In this document: positions 33,292 to 42,500 of the stretch, piece after piece
Numbering within the stretch: the first letter of the stretch is position 1
Layout of the letters: every line of letters begins with the position of its first letter
From: an uncultured Acidimicrobiaceae bacterium
Lineage (GTDB): Bacteria; Actinomycetota; Acidimicrobiia; Acidimicrobiales; RAAP-2
Assembly: GCA_903873395.1 (NCBI GenBank)
Contig: CAIQOJ010000115.1
Span: 1 to 42,992 of the forward strand
Length of the DNA: 42,992 bases
Direction of reading: 5' to 3'
The notes under the pieces: generated by a model
Seen by the model: the letters and a program-made list of their open reading frames with translations, nothing else
Told to the model about the DNA's origin: nothing
Databases searched by the model: none
Program-made: the position numbers and the translations under genes

Positions 33292-33878
33292 GGTGCATCC
33301 TCGGCCCCGCCCGATCCATCGGGTGGTGCAGGCCGATAGAAGGTGTTCAGAGGAGTACCGGCCCCGTCACCGATGCGCTCGAGAGTCGCCACCAGACCGC
33401 CGCCGTCGGGACGGGTCCAGATCATCCTTCCTCGGTCGTCGAGGCGCCGAGTGACCTCGACGCCGGGCAGGCCTACGGGGCGAAGCACGAACACCTCGTC
33501 CTCATACGAGGCGACGACGTGGAGCGGTGTCGTGTAGTCGAAGACCCATACGTCGTGAACGCCATTCTCTTCGGTCCCGTCAGCACGAGCATCAGAGATC
33601 GTGCCCCCGCCCATGTCCACGATTCTGTTGCCGCACTGCTCGATCCGCTCTACGTAGGTGAGGATGGGATCATCGCCGGGCACGGGTTGGCCTCCCCGCT
33701 CAGCGGCTACAACAGCCCAGAGTCCGCGCAGGTCAGGGGCGCCCTCGACCAGTGGTTCGGTGCAGGCGGCCAGGACGGGTTCGGGGAAGGTGGCGCCATA
33801 ACCTCCTGGCGGGGTGTGGGCGATTGGGATGTCATCGGCCATGACAGGTGTGTTGGGTCCAAGAGACGCTGCAGACAC
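33288..33878 (-). CDS. Lipocalin-like hypothetical protein
   Basis: 196 residues. The start is a GTG at 33878 with GAGGGAG 8 nt upstream; an ATG at 33842 is also possible. The chain is beta-rich after about residue 45: LRGLWAVVAAERGGQPVPG, RIEQCGNRIVDMGGG, VWVFDYTTPLHVVASYEDE, VTRRLDDRGRMIWTRPD. The alternating strands with a W near the start recall lipocalin-like small-molecule binders, but this is only by pattern. Its stop overlaps the thioesterase start (ATGA), so the two are a unit. No signal peptide. Confidence 0.75.
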   Translation of the reverse strand: MSAASLGPNTPVMADDIPIAHTPPGGYGATFPEPVLAACTEPLVEGAPDLRGLWAVVAAERGGQPVPGDDPILTYVERIEQCGNRIVDMGGGTISDARADGTEENGVHDVWVFDYTTPLHVVASYEDEVFVLRPVGLPGVEVTRRLDDRGRMIWTRPDGGGLVATLERIGDGAGTPLNTFYRPAPPDGSGGAEDAP

Positions 33879-33976
33879 TTCGTGTACTCCCTCAGTAGTG
33901 AATCCGTCGGTGGTGACATCGTCTGTGACGAATGCGTGCGGCTGGGACGGGAAGATCGGGACCTGGCTATGAGACC

Positions 33977-34002
33977 AGGCGATGACAGCAGGCGATGACA
34001 GC
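33977..34002. repeat. Tandem repeat, 13-bp unit, two copies and a part
   Basis: AGGCGATGACAGC at 33977-33989 and 33990-34002, then AGGCGATG. It lies in the divergent promoter region of the 33878 gene (minus) and the 34148 gene (plus). Confidence 0.75.
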
Positions 34003-34147
34003 AGGCGATGAGGAACGCCGCCTCCGGCTCATCCTCTAAAGTCTGCCATCGCCCGTGAACTGGCACATCACGTCAGTGACGTTGCGGCCGTCATCACACA
34101 CACTCACCACCTGCCATCACCAGAGAACAACAACTGAGACCATCGCC

Positions 34148-35044
34148 ATGTCCGATACGAACGAAACCATCGAACAAGAGCAGTCTGACCGTCGTCGCCA
34201 CGTAGGCAAGGTCGTCCTTGTCGTCTGGCTCGTAGTTGTCCTTCTCGTTATTGCAGGGACATTGGCCTCGCGGGCACGTACCTTCGCCAGCGATTCGAAG
34301 GATCACACGTTCACCAGCGGTCCAGCGGCTAGCGCCAACTACATCACCATCAAGGCCAAGGTGCTCGATGTGGACCCGCCGTCGGACACCATGTCCGTGC
34401 GCCTGATCGTTGTTCCTCACGGCGCCTATGCACTCCCCAGCGGAGCGCTCGCCATCCCTGTCACGATCAATGTCGACGGCGTGCCCGGCGGATCTGAGTC
34501 CCTCGAAGCGGGCAAGTTGCCCGTTCCCGTGCAGAGCACCGTCAGCATGATCGGCGACCTCAGCCAATACCCCATGGACTCGTACACAAGCCTCTTGGTG
34601 GTCGAAGCTTCGAGCCCACGCCTCAGCGGGTTGCTTCCTGTCCATCTGTCGGTATCTGCTGGCCAGCGCGACTGGAAGATCACTCCGTCCAACTCAGCAA
34701 AAGTCTTGGGCAACGCCATCACCGTCGACATCAACACCAGCCGTGGGGCCGCCACCATCGGCTTCGCCCTCTTCGAGATGGCCGTGATGCTCATCCTGGC
34801 TGGCATTGCCCTGGCCATCACCTTCGTCACCGTCATCGGTGGCCGCCAGCTCGAATTCTCCTACTTCACCTGGCTAGGTGCTCTCATCTTCGCCTTGCCT
34901 GCCGTACGAAACTCGCTGCCCGGCAGCCCGTCGATAGGGACTCTGGCCGACTGCCTGGTCTTCTTCCCTGCGCTGGCAACCGTGACCATGTGCATGCTGG
35001 CGGCAGCAATCACCTTCGTGCGGCGCTCACATCGCAAGGCCTAG
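34148..35044 (+). CDS. DUF4436-like membrane protein
   Basis: 298 residues from the ATG at 34148. An N-terminal membrane segment (about 20-41, VVLVVWLVVVLLVIAGTLAS) is followed by a large extracytoplasmic beta domain (about 50-195) and three C-terminal segments: GFALFEMAVMLILAGIALAI, FTWLGALIFALPAVRNSLPG, and the last span LADCLVFFPALATVTMCMLAA. The layout and the ALPAVRN-LPGSP signature fit DUF4436, a family of actinobacterial and fungal membrane proteins of unknown function. It is probably in the cytoplasmic membrane with its beta domain outside. Confidence 0.78.
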   Translation: MSDTNETIEQEQSDRRRHVGKVVLVVWLVVVLLVIAGTLASRARTFASDSKDHTFTSGPAASANYITIKAKVLDVDPPSDTMSVRLIVVPHGAYALPSGALAIPVTINVDGVPGGSESLEAGKLPVPVQSTVSMIGDLSQYPMDSYTSLLVVEASSPRLSGLLPVHLSVSAGQRDWKITPSNSAKVLGNAITVDINTSRGAATIGFALFEMAVMLILAGIALAITFVTVIGGRQLEFSYFTWLGALIFALPAVRNSLPGSPSIGTLADCLVFFPALATVTMCMLAAAITFVRRSHRKA

Positions 35045-35178
35045 CCACTCACCATGAGTCGGTGAGCCTGAACTGCGCTGCAGCATGCTCAGCCGGTGAC
35101 CGTCACGCAGGGTGATGAGAACGCCAGTGAGCCTGTCGCCTTTGCGCAATGCATGCCAAGATGAGGAACGAAAAGTGC

Positions 35179-35199
35179 GGAGGCACCGTTTGTGCTTCC
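35179..35199 (+). promoter_or_regulatory. Leader hairpin upstream of the CocE-type gene
   Basis: GGAGGCAC at 35179-35186 pairs with GTGCTTCC at 35192-35199 (one G-T pair) with a 5-nt loop. It lies 30 bp upstream of the start at 35229, whose ribosome binding site is GGGGGG. It could be a leader structure; no riboswitch class is claimed. Confidence 0.4.
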
Positions 35200-35228
35200 T
35201 CGCTCCATGTCGTTCCCGGGGGGGGATC

Positions 35229-37643
35229 ATGCGTATACCGACGCACGTGTTCACCAATCGCACCATTCGGGGTGCCCTTGCTGTCGTGACGGCAGTGCTC
35301 TGCGTAGGCGTCGCACCCACGCTGGTGGCCACCACGACGCCGGCGGGAGCATCGCCAGCGGGTCTCTCGGGAAGCGGCTCTATCGACGAGGCCTGGGTTA
35401 CCGGTGCAACACCGGGCGACTCCATCACACTCCTCCAGAACGGCACGGCGGTCTCGAGCCCGGACAACCCGGGTACGGCCGATGCCCTGGGCGCACTGGT
35501 CATTCGTGGCCTCAGCCCGGGATCGGGCTACTCGTGGACCGACACCACGGCGGGCACCTCGACCACCACCTTTCCCGTCCTCGCCCCTGATGCCAACCCA
35601 GCCACGTCGTCATCGCTGTACACGAGCCAGTCCATGCACCAAGGCCTCAACTACATCACCATGCGCGACGGCATCCAACTTGCGGCCACGGTGCGCTACC
35701 CCTATGGCGCCACATGCGACGCAACCACACCGTGCCCCACCGTCATCGAGTATTCGGGCTACGGCACCGCAGGACCATCTGATCCGCTTGCCGCCTTTCA
35801 CGGCGTGAGCGGCGGGGACTCCCATCTGCTGCCTGACAGTTCGACAGGAATCGGCACCCTGGTCGCCCGGTCTGGCGGCTTCGCCACAGTGAGCCTCCAG
35901 ATGCGAGGCACGGGATGCTCGGGTGGCGCCTACGACCTCTTCGGCTACCCATCGGACTACGACGCCTATGACGCCGTCGAGATCGTCGCTCACCAGGGCT
36001 GGGTCGCCCATCATCGAGTGGGCATGGTCGGCATCAGCTACTCGGGACTGTCCGAGCTTCCCTCGGCAGGAACCAATCCCCCCGACCTGGCCGCCATTGC
36101 ACCCATGAGTCCGACCGATGACCTCTTCTCGACGGGGTATCCCGGTGGCATCTACAACAACGGGTTCGCTGCCGGATGGATCGGCTCCCGCATCGACGAT
36201 GCCAAGGCCGCAGCCACGTGGAGCGGCGGGCAGGTTGCTCAGCTGTCAACCACCCCGGTGAGTCATACAGGCCAGGCATGGACCTACTACGAGATCAATG
36301 CCGAACTGGCGGCCAGCGGAGACGGCACATCGATCTGCCTGGCTAACCAGTCCCTCCACGGCCAATCCCAGAGTCTCTCCACACTTGTCGGACCGGCAAT
36401 GGTGGCCCCAGGCACAGGGTCGGGCCGGAATCCAACTCTTTTCGACCGACGATCGATGACCGAGTGGGCCAAGAGGATCACCGTTCCCGTCTTCATCTCC
36501 GGCGCCCTTCAGGATGAACAGACCGGTCCTCAGTGGCCTGCCCTGCTGTCCGCCCTGCCCGCCACGACTCCGGTCTTCGCCCACATGGTCAACGGCGGCC
36601 ACATCGACTCCACCGACCCGCAGATCATCAGCCGCTGGCTGGAGTTCCTCGACGTCTATGTCGCACAAAAAGTCCCAACAACCCCCACGGGGCTCGACGC
36701 CCTCATCCTCGGGAAGTTCGCCAGCTTCGGCTCAGGAACCTCGGCCGAGGCCCCGCTACCAGCAATCCGATTCACGACCGACACCACGCCGGCTAAAGCG
36801 GCAAAGGACTTCGCCAAACAGACTCCTCGGGTGACTGTGCTGTTCGACAGCGGGGCTGGCGCCGCCGGTGCTGGTAATCCGCAGTCCACCTACTCGGCCG
36901 GATTCAAAACCTGGCCCGCCAAGGGCAAGGTCACCACGTGGTATTTCGGGGCAGGAGCAGCGATGTCCACCAAGCCCTCGAAGGCGGCAGGTGCAGACTC
37001 CGTGATCCTCGATCCGTCGGTGCGTCCGGCTACCAGCGGTCCGACCAACAACGTCTGGAGCGCCAACCCGGGCTGGAACTGGACGACCGTTCCGGCAGCC
37101 AATGGCCTGGCATTCGCCACGCCTCCGTTGGCCAGCGACACCACCATCGTCGGTCCAGCGACCTTGAATCTCTGGGTTGCCAGCACCACCCCGATTCTCG
37201 ATCTGCAGGCGACGATCACCGAGGTGCGCCCCGCTGACGCCCAAGAGGAGTACGTGACCTCTGGCTTCGTCCGCACCTCCAACACCGTCACCCTCCCCCT
37301 CTCGAGCTCGCTGTTCACCGTGCCGACCTATGTGGCCTCAGACGCCGGATCCCTCTCGCCGTCGGCCTACTCGCTCGTCAAGATCCCCGTCAGCCCGATA
37401 GCCCATACCTTCCGGGCCGGCACCGAACTGCGGGTCGTGATCAGTGCCCCTGGTGGCGACCGCCCGTCGTGGACCTTCGACACGGTCGACTCCGGCCAGA
37501 GCGCCTCGGTCGGCTTCGGCTCGGTGGGTGCCTCCGCTCTGGTGGTGAACACGGTGAAGAATGTGGCGAACACGGCGACATCTCCCATCTGCGGATCACT
37601 GCGCGGCGAACCATGCCGGGCATTCCAATCCGAAGGCAACTGA
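35229..37643 (+). CDS. Secreted CocE/NonD-type hydrolase (peptidase S15 family)
   Basis: 804 residues from the ATG at 35229, after a run of six G as ribosome binding site. Signal peptide about 1-45, cleavage near PAGAS. Residues about 45-135 are a small beta domain with Ser/Thr. The alpha/beta hydrolase core begins at ITMRDGIQLAATVRYPYG, with the nucleophile in GMVGISYSGLS (Ser270) and a cap insert; the acid and His are expected at GALQDEQT and GGHID. The C-terminal jelly-roll beta domain ends near GSLRGEPC. The family acts on acyl or peptide bonds, for example cocaine esterase or X-Pro dipeptidyl peptidase. It would be exported. Confidence 0.88.
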   Translation: MRIPTHVFTNRTIRGALAVVTAVLCVGVAPTLVATTTPAGASPAGLSGSGSIDEAWVTGATPGDSITLLQNGTAVSSPDNPGTADALGALVIRGLSPGSGYSWTDTTAGTSTTTFPVLAPDANPATSSSLYTSQSMHQGLNYITMRDGIQLAATVRYPYGATCDATTPCPTVIEYSGYGTAGPSDPLAAFHGVSGGDSHLLPDSSTGIGTLVARSGGFATVSLQMRGTGCSGGAYDLFGYPSDYDAYDAVEIVAHQGWVAHHRVGMVGISYSGLSELPSAGTNPPDLAAIAPMSPTDDLFSTGYPGGIYNNGFAAGWIGSRIDDAKAAATWSGGQVAQLSTTPVSHTGQAWTYYEINAELAASGDGTSICLANQSLHGQSQSLSTLVGPAMVAPGTGSGRNPTLFDRRSMTEWAKRITVPVFISGALQDEQTGPQWPALLSALPATTPVFAHMVNGGHIDSTDPQIISRWLEFLDVYVAQKVPTTPTGLDALILGKFASFGSGTSAEAPLPAIRFTTDTTPAKAAKDFAKQTPRVTVLFDSGAGAAGAGNPQSTYSAGFKTWPAKGKVTTWYFGAGAAMSTKPSKAAGADSVILDPSVRPATSGPTNNVWSANPGWNWTTVPAANGLAFATPPLASDTTIVGPATLNLWVASTTPILDLQATITEVRPADAQEEYVTSGFVRTSNTVTLPLSSSLFTVPTYVASDAGSLSPSAYSLVKIPVSPIAHTFRAGTELRVVISAPGGDRPSWTFDTVDSGQSASVGFGSVGASALVVNTVKNVANTATSPICGSLRGEPCRAFQSEGN

Positions 37644-37817
37644 GCCAATCGTCTCCATGGGACCGGCTCCCACAACTGAGGTGGTGCACCAGACCGACCA
37701 TGGCCGTGCCCGGGATGCGATTACCCGGCACACCCTCCTGGTGGGAGTAGCATCACCTGATTCGCTCCGGCCAGTCCGGCATTCGGACATTGGCCTCCGC
37801 CTGTGCAAGGGGATCTC

Positions 37818-39011
37818 TTGAACGTTCTCATTCTCGGTGGTGACGGCTTCTGTGGCTGGCCCACCGCCCTCCACCTCTCCCAAGCGGGCCATGACGTCAC
37901 CATCGTCGACAACCTGAGTCGCCGCCACATCGACGTGGAGCTCGAGGTGGAGTCTCTGACGCCGATCCGTCCGATCCATGAGCGGCTCGTCGCATGGAAG
38001 GAACTGACGGGCAAGGAGATCGGCTTCGTCCATCTCGACATCGCCAAGGAGTACGACCGTTTCGTCGATCTCCTCCTCGAGTCGCGCCCCGATGCACTCG
38101 TGCACTTCGCCGAGCAGCGAGCCGCCCCCTATTCCATGCGGGACTCAGCCGCCAAGCGCTACACCGTCGACAACAACGTGTCGGGAACACACAACGTGCT
38201 GTGCGCCATCGTCGAATCCGACCTCGACATCGCCGTGGTCCACCTCGGCACGATGGGTGTCTACGGCTATGGATGGTCGGGGTCGGCGCCGATCCCCGAG
38301 GGCTACCTGACCGTCCACGTTCCCACCCCTGACGGAGCCATCGAGCGCGAGATCCTCCACCCGGCCAATCCCGGGTCGGTGTATCACATGACCAAGACGC
38401 TCGATCAACTGCTCTTCGCCTTCTACGCGAAGAACGACGGCATTCGCATCACCGACCTCCACCAGGGCATCGTGTGGGGCACCGAGACGCCGGAAACAGC
38501 TATCGACGAGCGCCTCATCAATCGCTTCGACTACGACGGCGACTACGGCACCGTGCTCAACCGCTTCATCATGCAGGCGGCCATCGGCCACCCACTGACC
38601 GTGCACGGCACCGGTGGTCAGACCCGTGCATTCATCCACATCCGCGACACCGTGCGGTGTATCGAGATCGCCTTGAACAACCCTCCCGCACGGGGGGACC
38701 AGGTGTCTGTCTTCAACCAGGTGACCGAGACCTACCAGGTCAGCGACCTAGCCGACCTGATCTCTCGGATCACCGGTGCAGAGGTCGCCTACCTCCCCAA
38801 TCCGCGCAAAGAGGCAGCCGCCAACGATCTCAACGTCACCCGTGACCGCTTCCTTGGTCTCGGTCTCGACCCGACCACTCTGTCTGAGGGCCTGCTCGAG
38901 GAAACTCGGGAGATCGGCGCCAAGTACGCCAGTCGGGCCGACTTCTCCAAGATCGTGGCCAAGACTGTATGGAAGGCCGGCATGGAGATCGCTCCCGATC
39001 TGATGGGCTAG
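37818..39011 (+). CDS. sqdB: UDP-sulfoquinovose synthase
   Basis: 397 residues. The best start is TTG at 37818, since AAGGGGAT sits 5 bp upstream; GTG at 37803 is a weaker alternative. The match to SqdB/SQD1 is strong: ILGGDGFCGWPTALHLS, LSRRHIDVELEVESLTPI, LVHFAEQRAAPYSM, HLGTMGVYG, SVYHMTKT, and LINRFDYDGDYGTVLNRFIMQAAIGHPLTVHGTGGQTRAFI. The enzyme makes UDP-sulfoquinovose from UDP-glucose and sulfite for sulfolipid synthesis, cytoplasmic. The sulfoquinovosyltransferase (SqdX) is not visible in the window. Presence in a non-photosynthetic actinobacterium is notable but known. Confidence 0.95.
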   Translation: MNVLILGGDGFCGWPTALHLSQAGHDVTIVDNLSRRHIDVELEVESLTPIRPIHERLVAWKELTGKEIGFVHLDIAKEYDRFVDLLLESRPDALVHFAEQRAAPYSMRDSAAKRYTVDNNVSGTHNVLCAIVESDLDIAVVHLGTMGVYGYGWSGSAPIPEGYLTVHVPTPDGAIEREILHPANPGSVYHMTKTLDQLLFAFYAKNDGIRITDLHQGIVWGTETPETAIDERLINRFDYDGDYGTVLNRFIMQAAIGHPLTVHGTGGQTRAFIHIRDTVRCIEIALNNPPARGDQVSVFNQVTETYQVSDLADLISRITGAEVAYLPNPRKEAAANDLNVTRDRFLGLGLDPTTLSEGLLEETREIGAKYASRADFSKIVAKTVWKAGMEIAPDLMG

Positions 39012-39274
39012 CAAGTGGCGCCGGGGTACTGCCACCGAAGCGGTCTGCAGGTTCACTCACGGCGCTGCCCGTCACATAAGCCCTCTCGGCATCTTGAGTC
39101 ACGCTGATGACCAGGGCAGTTCGAACGTTCGACGTCGGCGTGAACAGCGGCACGGCCAGCCACGGCGCGAGTGCCACATTGGCTCTGAAGCACTAGCCTG
39201 ACCGCCACGGCAGAGCGGGGCGGCGGCGGATCGAGGCAGCTTTCTCCCTTGTGGTTCAGCCTTCGAGTTCTCCC

Positions 39275-40531
39275 ATGACCAGACGATCAACCCAACGCAC
39301 GCTTGTCATCGTGATCGTCCTGATCCTTGCTCTCGTTGCCGCTGGCATCGCCGTAGTGGCGCTACCCCGTTCCGAGGATTCCTCGCCTACGACTTCCAGG
39401 CAACCCGGCCAGATTCCGATCCTGACCTCGTCTAGCGCGGGAGACCCAAGTCGCATCGCTCTTGGCGCTGACGTCAGTTTGGGCTGGACGTCCACCACGG
39501 CTTGGGCGGCCCACGACCTTCACCAACTTGCCAGCCATGGGGTGCACCTGGTCCGCCAAGACTTCGTCTGGTACACCATCGAACCCGAACCGGGCGTCTT
39601 CACATGGAACCGCACCGACCACCTGATGGCTGAAGCGGCCCGAAACCACATCGAGGTGCTTCCCATACTCGACTACACACCCGGATGGGCCAATCACGGT
39701 GCCGGGCCTCGTGTCCCTCCGGATGACTTGAACAAGTACGCGTCCTTTGCCGCCGCCGTGGTCAAGCGCTACGGAGTCCATGGTTCGTTCTGGGGGCAGC
39801 GCTTTCGCCAGCCAACGCAACCCATCAGAACGATCGAGATCTGGAACGAGCCCTGGTACTTCGCCTCGTGGACAGCGCCCGATCCCGCTGTCTACGCCCA
39901 GATGGTCCGACTTGCCTCGGCTGCGGCGCGTGCCGTCAACCCCGGCATTCACGTGGCCATCTGCACCGATCCGGAACTCGAGCACGGCCAGGGCGCACCA
40001 CGGGTCCCTTGGGTGGAAGCGCTCGCTCGTGCATTTCCCGACATGGCGACCTATGCCGACGTCGGCAGCGTACACATCTACGCCTCATGGGCGACGAGCC
40101 CACGAGTCCTCCCCGTCGTACAGATCGAAGCGCAACTCGCCGTGGTCGACAATGCCCTCGGGTCGGCCAAGTTCACCGGTCCGCTCTGGATCACCGAGGC
40201 CGGTGTCTCGGCCACGGACATCAGCCAGAACGTCCTGCACATGCCACCGAAGATCATCTCGTCCAAGGCCTGGGCGATCCAGCGCAATGCCATGACCTTG
40301 ACCATGGATTCATTCAACGCCCTGGCCGAGATGTACAACGTCACCCGCGTCTATGCCTTCACCTTCATTCGATCGGACTCCGCCTCGGGCTTCGATGTCC
40401 GGGACCAGGTGGAGAGCGGGCTTCTCTTCGAGGGACCTAAGGGCAACGTCCGCGGCGGTGGACTGGCCGTATTCGACTGGATCTCTGACCACCCCAGCCC
40501 GCCAACCCAGGCTGGTACCGCCACGCGCTGA
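39275..40531 (+). CDS. Membrane-anchored glycoside-hydrolase-like protein
   Basis: 418 residues from the ATG at 39275; a GTG 24 bp earlier keeps the frame. A single N-terminal membrane segment (about 9-30) anchors the protein outside. The rest is a TIM barrel of the GH-A clan: LGWTSTTAW, the RQDFVWYTIEPEPGVFTWNR strand, the acid/base motif IEIWNEPW (Glu192) and the nucleophile motif LWITEAG (Glu308). The family resembles GH39 or GH5-like cellulase / xylosidase members; the substrate is not predictable. It is exported and may act on the cell's own wall glycans or outside polymers. It lies between sqdB and RNase D. Confidence 0.83.
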   Translation: MTRRSTQRTLVIVIVLILALVAAGIAVVALPRSEDSSPTTSRQPGQIPILTSSSAGDPSRIALGADVSLGWTSTTAWAAHDLHQLASHGVHLVRQDFVWYTIEPEPGVFTWNRTDHLMAEAARNHIEVLPILDYTPGWANHGAGPRVPPDDLNKYASFAAAVVKRYGVHGSFWGQRFRQPTQPIRTIEIWNEPWYFASWTAPDPAVYAQMVRLASAAARAVNPGIHVAICTDPELEHGQGAPRVPWVEALARAFPDMATYADVGSVHIYASWATSPRVLPVVQIEAQLAVVDNALGSAKFTGPLWITEAGVSATDISQNVLHMPPKIISSKAWAIQRNAMTLTMDSFNALAEMYNVTRVYAFTFIRSDSASGFDVRDQVESGLLFEGPKGNVRGGGLAVFDWISDHPSPPTQAGTATR

Positions 40532-40599
40532 TTCCTCTGCCCGAGGCACTCGAAGGCAACGCGGCAGGACGGCCCGTCTGCCTGAGGTACGTTCGCAAC

Positions 40600-41790
40600 G
40601 TGGCAAGCACCCAGCACTCTCTCGAACTCATCACCGATGCCGTTCGTCTCAACGCCCTCTGTGCCGAGCTCGGTGATGCGCCGCTCTACGCCATCGACAC
40701 TGAGTTCCACACCGAGGGCACCTACTGGCCAAAGCTGGCACTGATCCAGATCGGCTGGGATGACAAGGTCGCGCTCATCGACCCGTTAGCAGTGGATCTC
40801 ACTCCTCTCGGTCAGGTCTTCGCCGGACCGGGCATCGCCGTGGCTCACGCAGCCAGCCAGGACCTCGACATTCTGTTGACCGCTTGTGGCGTAGCGCCGG
40901 CCCACGTCTTCGACACCCAGATCGCTGCCGGGTTTCTCGGGATGTCCACGCCTTCGCTGGGACGACTCGTCGAGCGCGTACTGGGCATCGTCTTGGCCAA
41001 ATCTGATCAGCTCTCCGACTGGCTCCGTCGGCCCATTCCCCCTAGCCAACTCACCTATGCCGCTGAAGACGTTGCCCACCTGCTGGCCTTGCGCACGGCA
41101 ATGGTGGCTGACCTCGAGCGGAGAGGGCGCCTCGCTTGGGCCGTCGAGGAGTGTGCCACCACGCTCACCGCACAGCGTCGTGACGTCGTTCCCGCTCGGG
41201 CGTGGTGGAAGGTCAGCGATATCCGCAAGTTGTCAGGTCGGGCTCGCGGGGTGGCTCAAGAAGTTGCTGCATGGCGTGAGCAGCGGGCCGCCGAGGTCGA
41301 CCGACCAAGACGCAGTGTCTTATCGGACCTCGCCGTCCTCACCATCGCCCAACGGCCGCCAGCGTCCCGTCAGGACTTAGAGAAGCTGCGAGGCGTGGAC
41401 GGCCGTCATCTGGCCCAGGGTGCCGCCACCGAGATCCTTGCTGCCGTCGAACGGGGGCGGAACCTCGAACCTGGCGATCTCTTCTTGCCCCCCGAGCCAT
41501 CCGATGCTCGGGCATCGCAGGTGGCCGTGGCCGTGTGCGCCGGACTGGTCCGCCAGATCGCCGAGGAGCAAGACTTCGACCAGGGTCTTCTCGCCACCCG
41601 ACTCGACATCACTCAGCTGGTGGCCGGGGAGCCCAGCCGCCTAGACGAGGGATGGCGGTCCGACATCGCCGGTGGCCCCATACGTCGGCTGTTGACCGGC
41701 GAGGTGGCGGCGGCCTTCGAATCCAAGGGGCGCTTGGTTCTCGAAGAACGGTCACATCTCACGGCAGGACCATCAAGTCCGGTCGCCTAG
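40600..41790 (+). CDS. rnd: Ribonuclease D-like 3'-5' exonuclease
   Basis: 396 residues from the GTG at 40600. The DEDDy motifs are present: YAIDTEFHTEG, AHAASQDLDILLT, and YAAEDVAHLLALR. Then comes the HRDC-type domain from about residue 215 onward (SVLSDLAVLTIAQRPPASRQ, LEKLRGV). RNase D trims the 3' ends of tRNA and small RNAs in the cytoplasm. It stands alone between the glycosidase and the repeat-rich spacer. Confidence 0.92.
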   Translation: MASTQHSLELITDAVRLNALCAELGDAPLYAIDTEFHTEGTYWPKLALIQIGWDDKVALIDPLAVDLTPLGQVFAGPGIAVAHAASQDLDILLTACGVAPAHVFDTQIAAGFLGMSTPSLGRLVERVLGIVLAKSDQLSDWLRRPIPPSQLTYAAEDVAHLLALRTAMVADLERRGRLAWAVEECATTLTAQRRDVVPARAWWKVSDIRKLSGRARGVAQEVAAWREQRAAEVDRPRRSVLSDLAVLTIAQRPPASRQDLEKLRGVDGRHLAQGAATEILAAVERGRNLEPGDLFLPPEPSDARASQVAVAVCAGLVRQIAEEQDFDQGLLATRLDITQLVAGEPSRLDEGWRSDIAGGPIRRLLTGEVAAAFESKGRLVLEERSHLTAGPSSPVA

Positions 41791-41970
41791 GCGCTCACGG
41801 TCAGGCTCGAAACCTGAGGACCTGCGTAACGAATCGGCCCTTGCTCACAGACGGCGTGGGTTCTGAGGGAGTGGTGCTCGTTGGCATGGCGCTGGCTCCT
41901 TGGAAGTACTCGAGAGAGACAGACCGTAGGCGGTGCGGGCCGGGGCCGCAGTGGAACATGGCTGTAGTGA

Positions 41971-42026
41971 TGCACGGAAGTCGTTGCACGGAAGTCGGTG
42001 CACGTCAGTCGGTGCACGGAAGTCGG
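41971..42026. repeat. Tandem repeat, 14-bp unit, four copies
   Basis: TGCACGGAAGTCGG at 41985-41998 and 42013-42026 is exact; 41971-41984 and 41999-42012 differ by one or two bases; a fifth copy decays after 42027. No known family. Confidence 0.85.
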
Positions 42027-42101
42027 TGCACGATGACCTGTGAGCCGCACTGCACCGCTCCATCCCTGGTCGCCTTTCCCTTGGACAGCGTTACGTAGTT
42101 A

Positions 42102-42144
42102 CGGTGCGTGTGTTGGCGGTGCGTGTGTTGACGGTGCGTGCAGG
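42102..42144. repeat. Tandem repeat, 15-bp unit, about three copies
   Basis: CGGTGCGTGTGTTGG at 42102-42116, CGGTGCGTGTGTTGA at 42117-42131, then a partial CGGTGCGTGCAGG. Unrelated to the array 75 bp upstream. Confidence 0.8.
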
Positions 42145-42193
42145 TACACATCGTGGGGACCAGGCACAGGGGTGCCGCGGCATGCACTCTGAG

Positions 42194-42216
42194 GATGCCA
42201 GAAGATCCCTGGCATC
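42194..42216 (+). terminator. Hairpin in the right spacer
   Basis: GATGCCAG at 42194-42201 and CTGGCATC at 42209-42216 form a perfect 8-bp stem with a 7-nt loop, followed by TTGT. It lies 404 bp past the RNase D stop, so it could end transcription entering the spacer or be an unrelated structure. Confidence 0.45.
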
Positions 42217-42455
42217 TTGTCCCTAAGGGCGAAGGTGTCATCGGGGTTTCACCATTCGGCGTTTGGTGGGGTTCTGAGTGAGTTTGGAACGATCCGGGGG
42301 CCAGCCAAGCCGATGTACGAGCCCCGCCAGGCGCGTGCACCCAACGCTGGCGGGTGACGGCACATCACGTCATTGCGGGTCGGACGTTGCTCGATGGATA
42401 CATGTCGGCGGTCCCCAGTCGCGCTCGGGACCGTGTGGCTGCCTAACCTACTTAC

Positions 42456-42500
42456 CTACATACTATGTGTCTGCATAGTATGTAGCGACATAGTATGTAG
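42456..42500. promoter_or_regulatory. Triple 12-bp operator cluster before the ATPase gene
   Basis: CTACATACTATG at 42456-42467 is the exact reverse complement of two direct copies of CATAGTATGTAG at 42474-42485 and 42489-42500. Spacers are 6 bp and 3 bp. This AT-rich cluster stands out in GC-rich DNA and lies 49 bp upstream of the ATG at 42550. The inverted and direct copies fit a binding site for a dimeric regulator that may also oligomerise, or an iteron-like element. Confidence 0.75.

Noticed and set aside
41886-42098. Short plus-strand frame in the right spacer
   Set aside because: Its translation runs through the 14-bp tandem array, is rich in Cys, Arg and His, and lacks a ribosome binding site.
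41971-42144. CRISPR-like array
   Set aside because: The copies are directly tandem with no unique spacers, units are 14-15 bp, and no cas gene is near.
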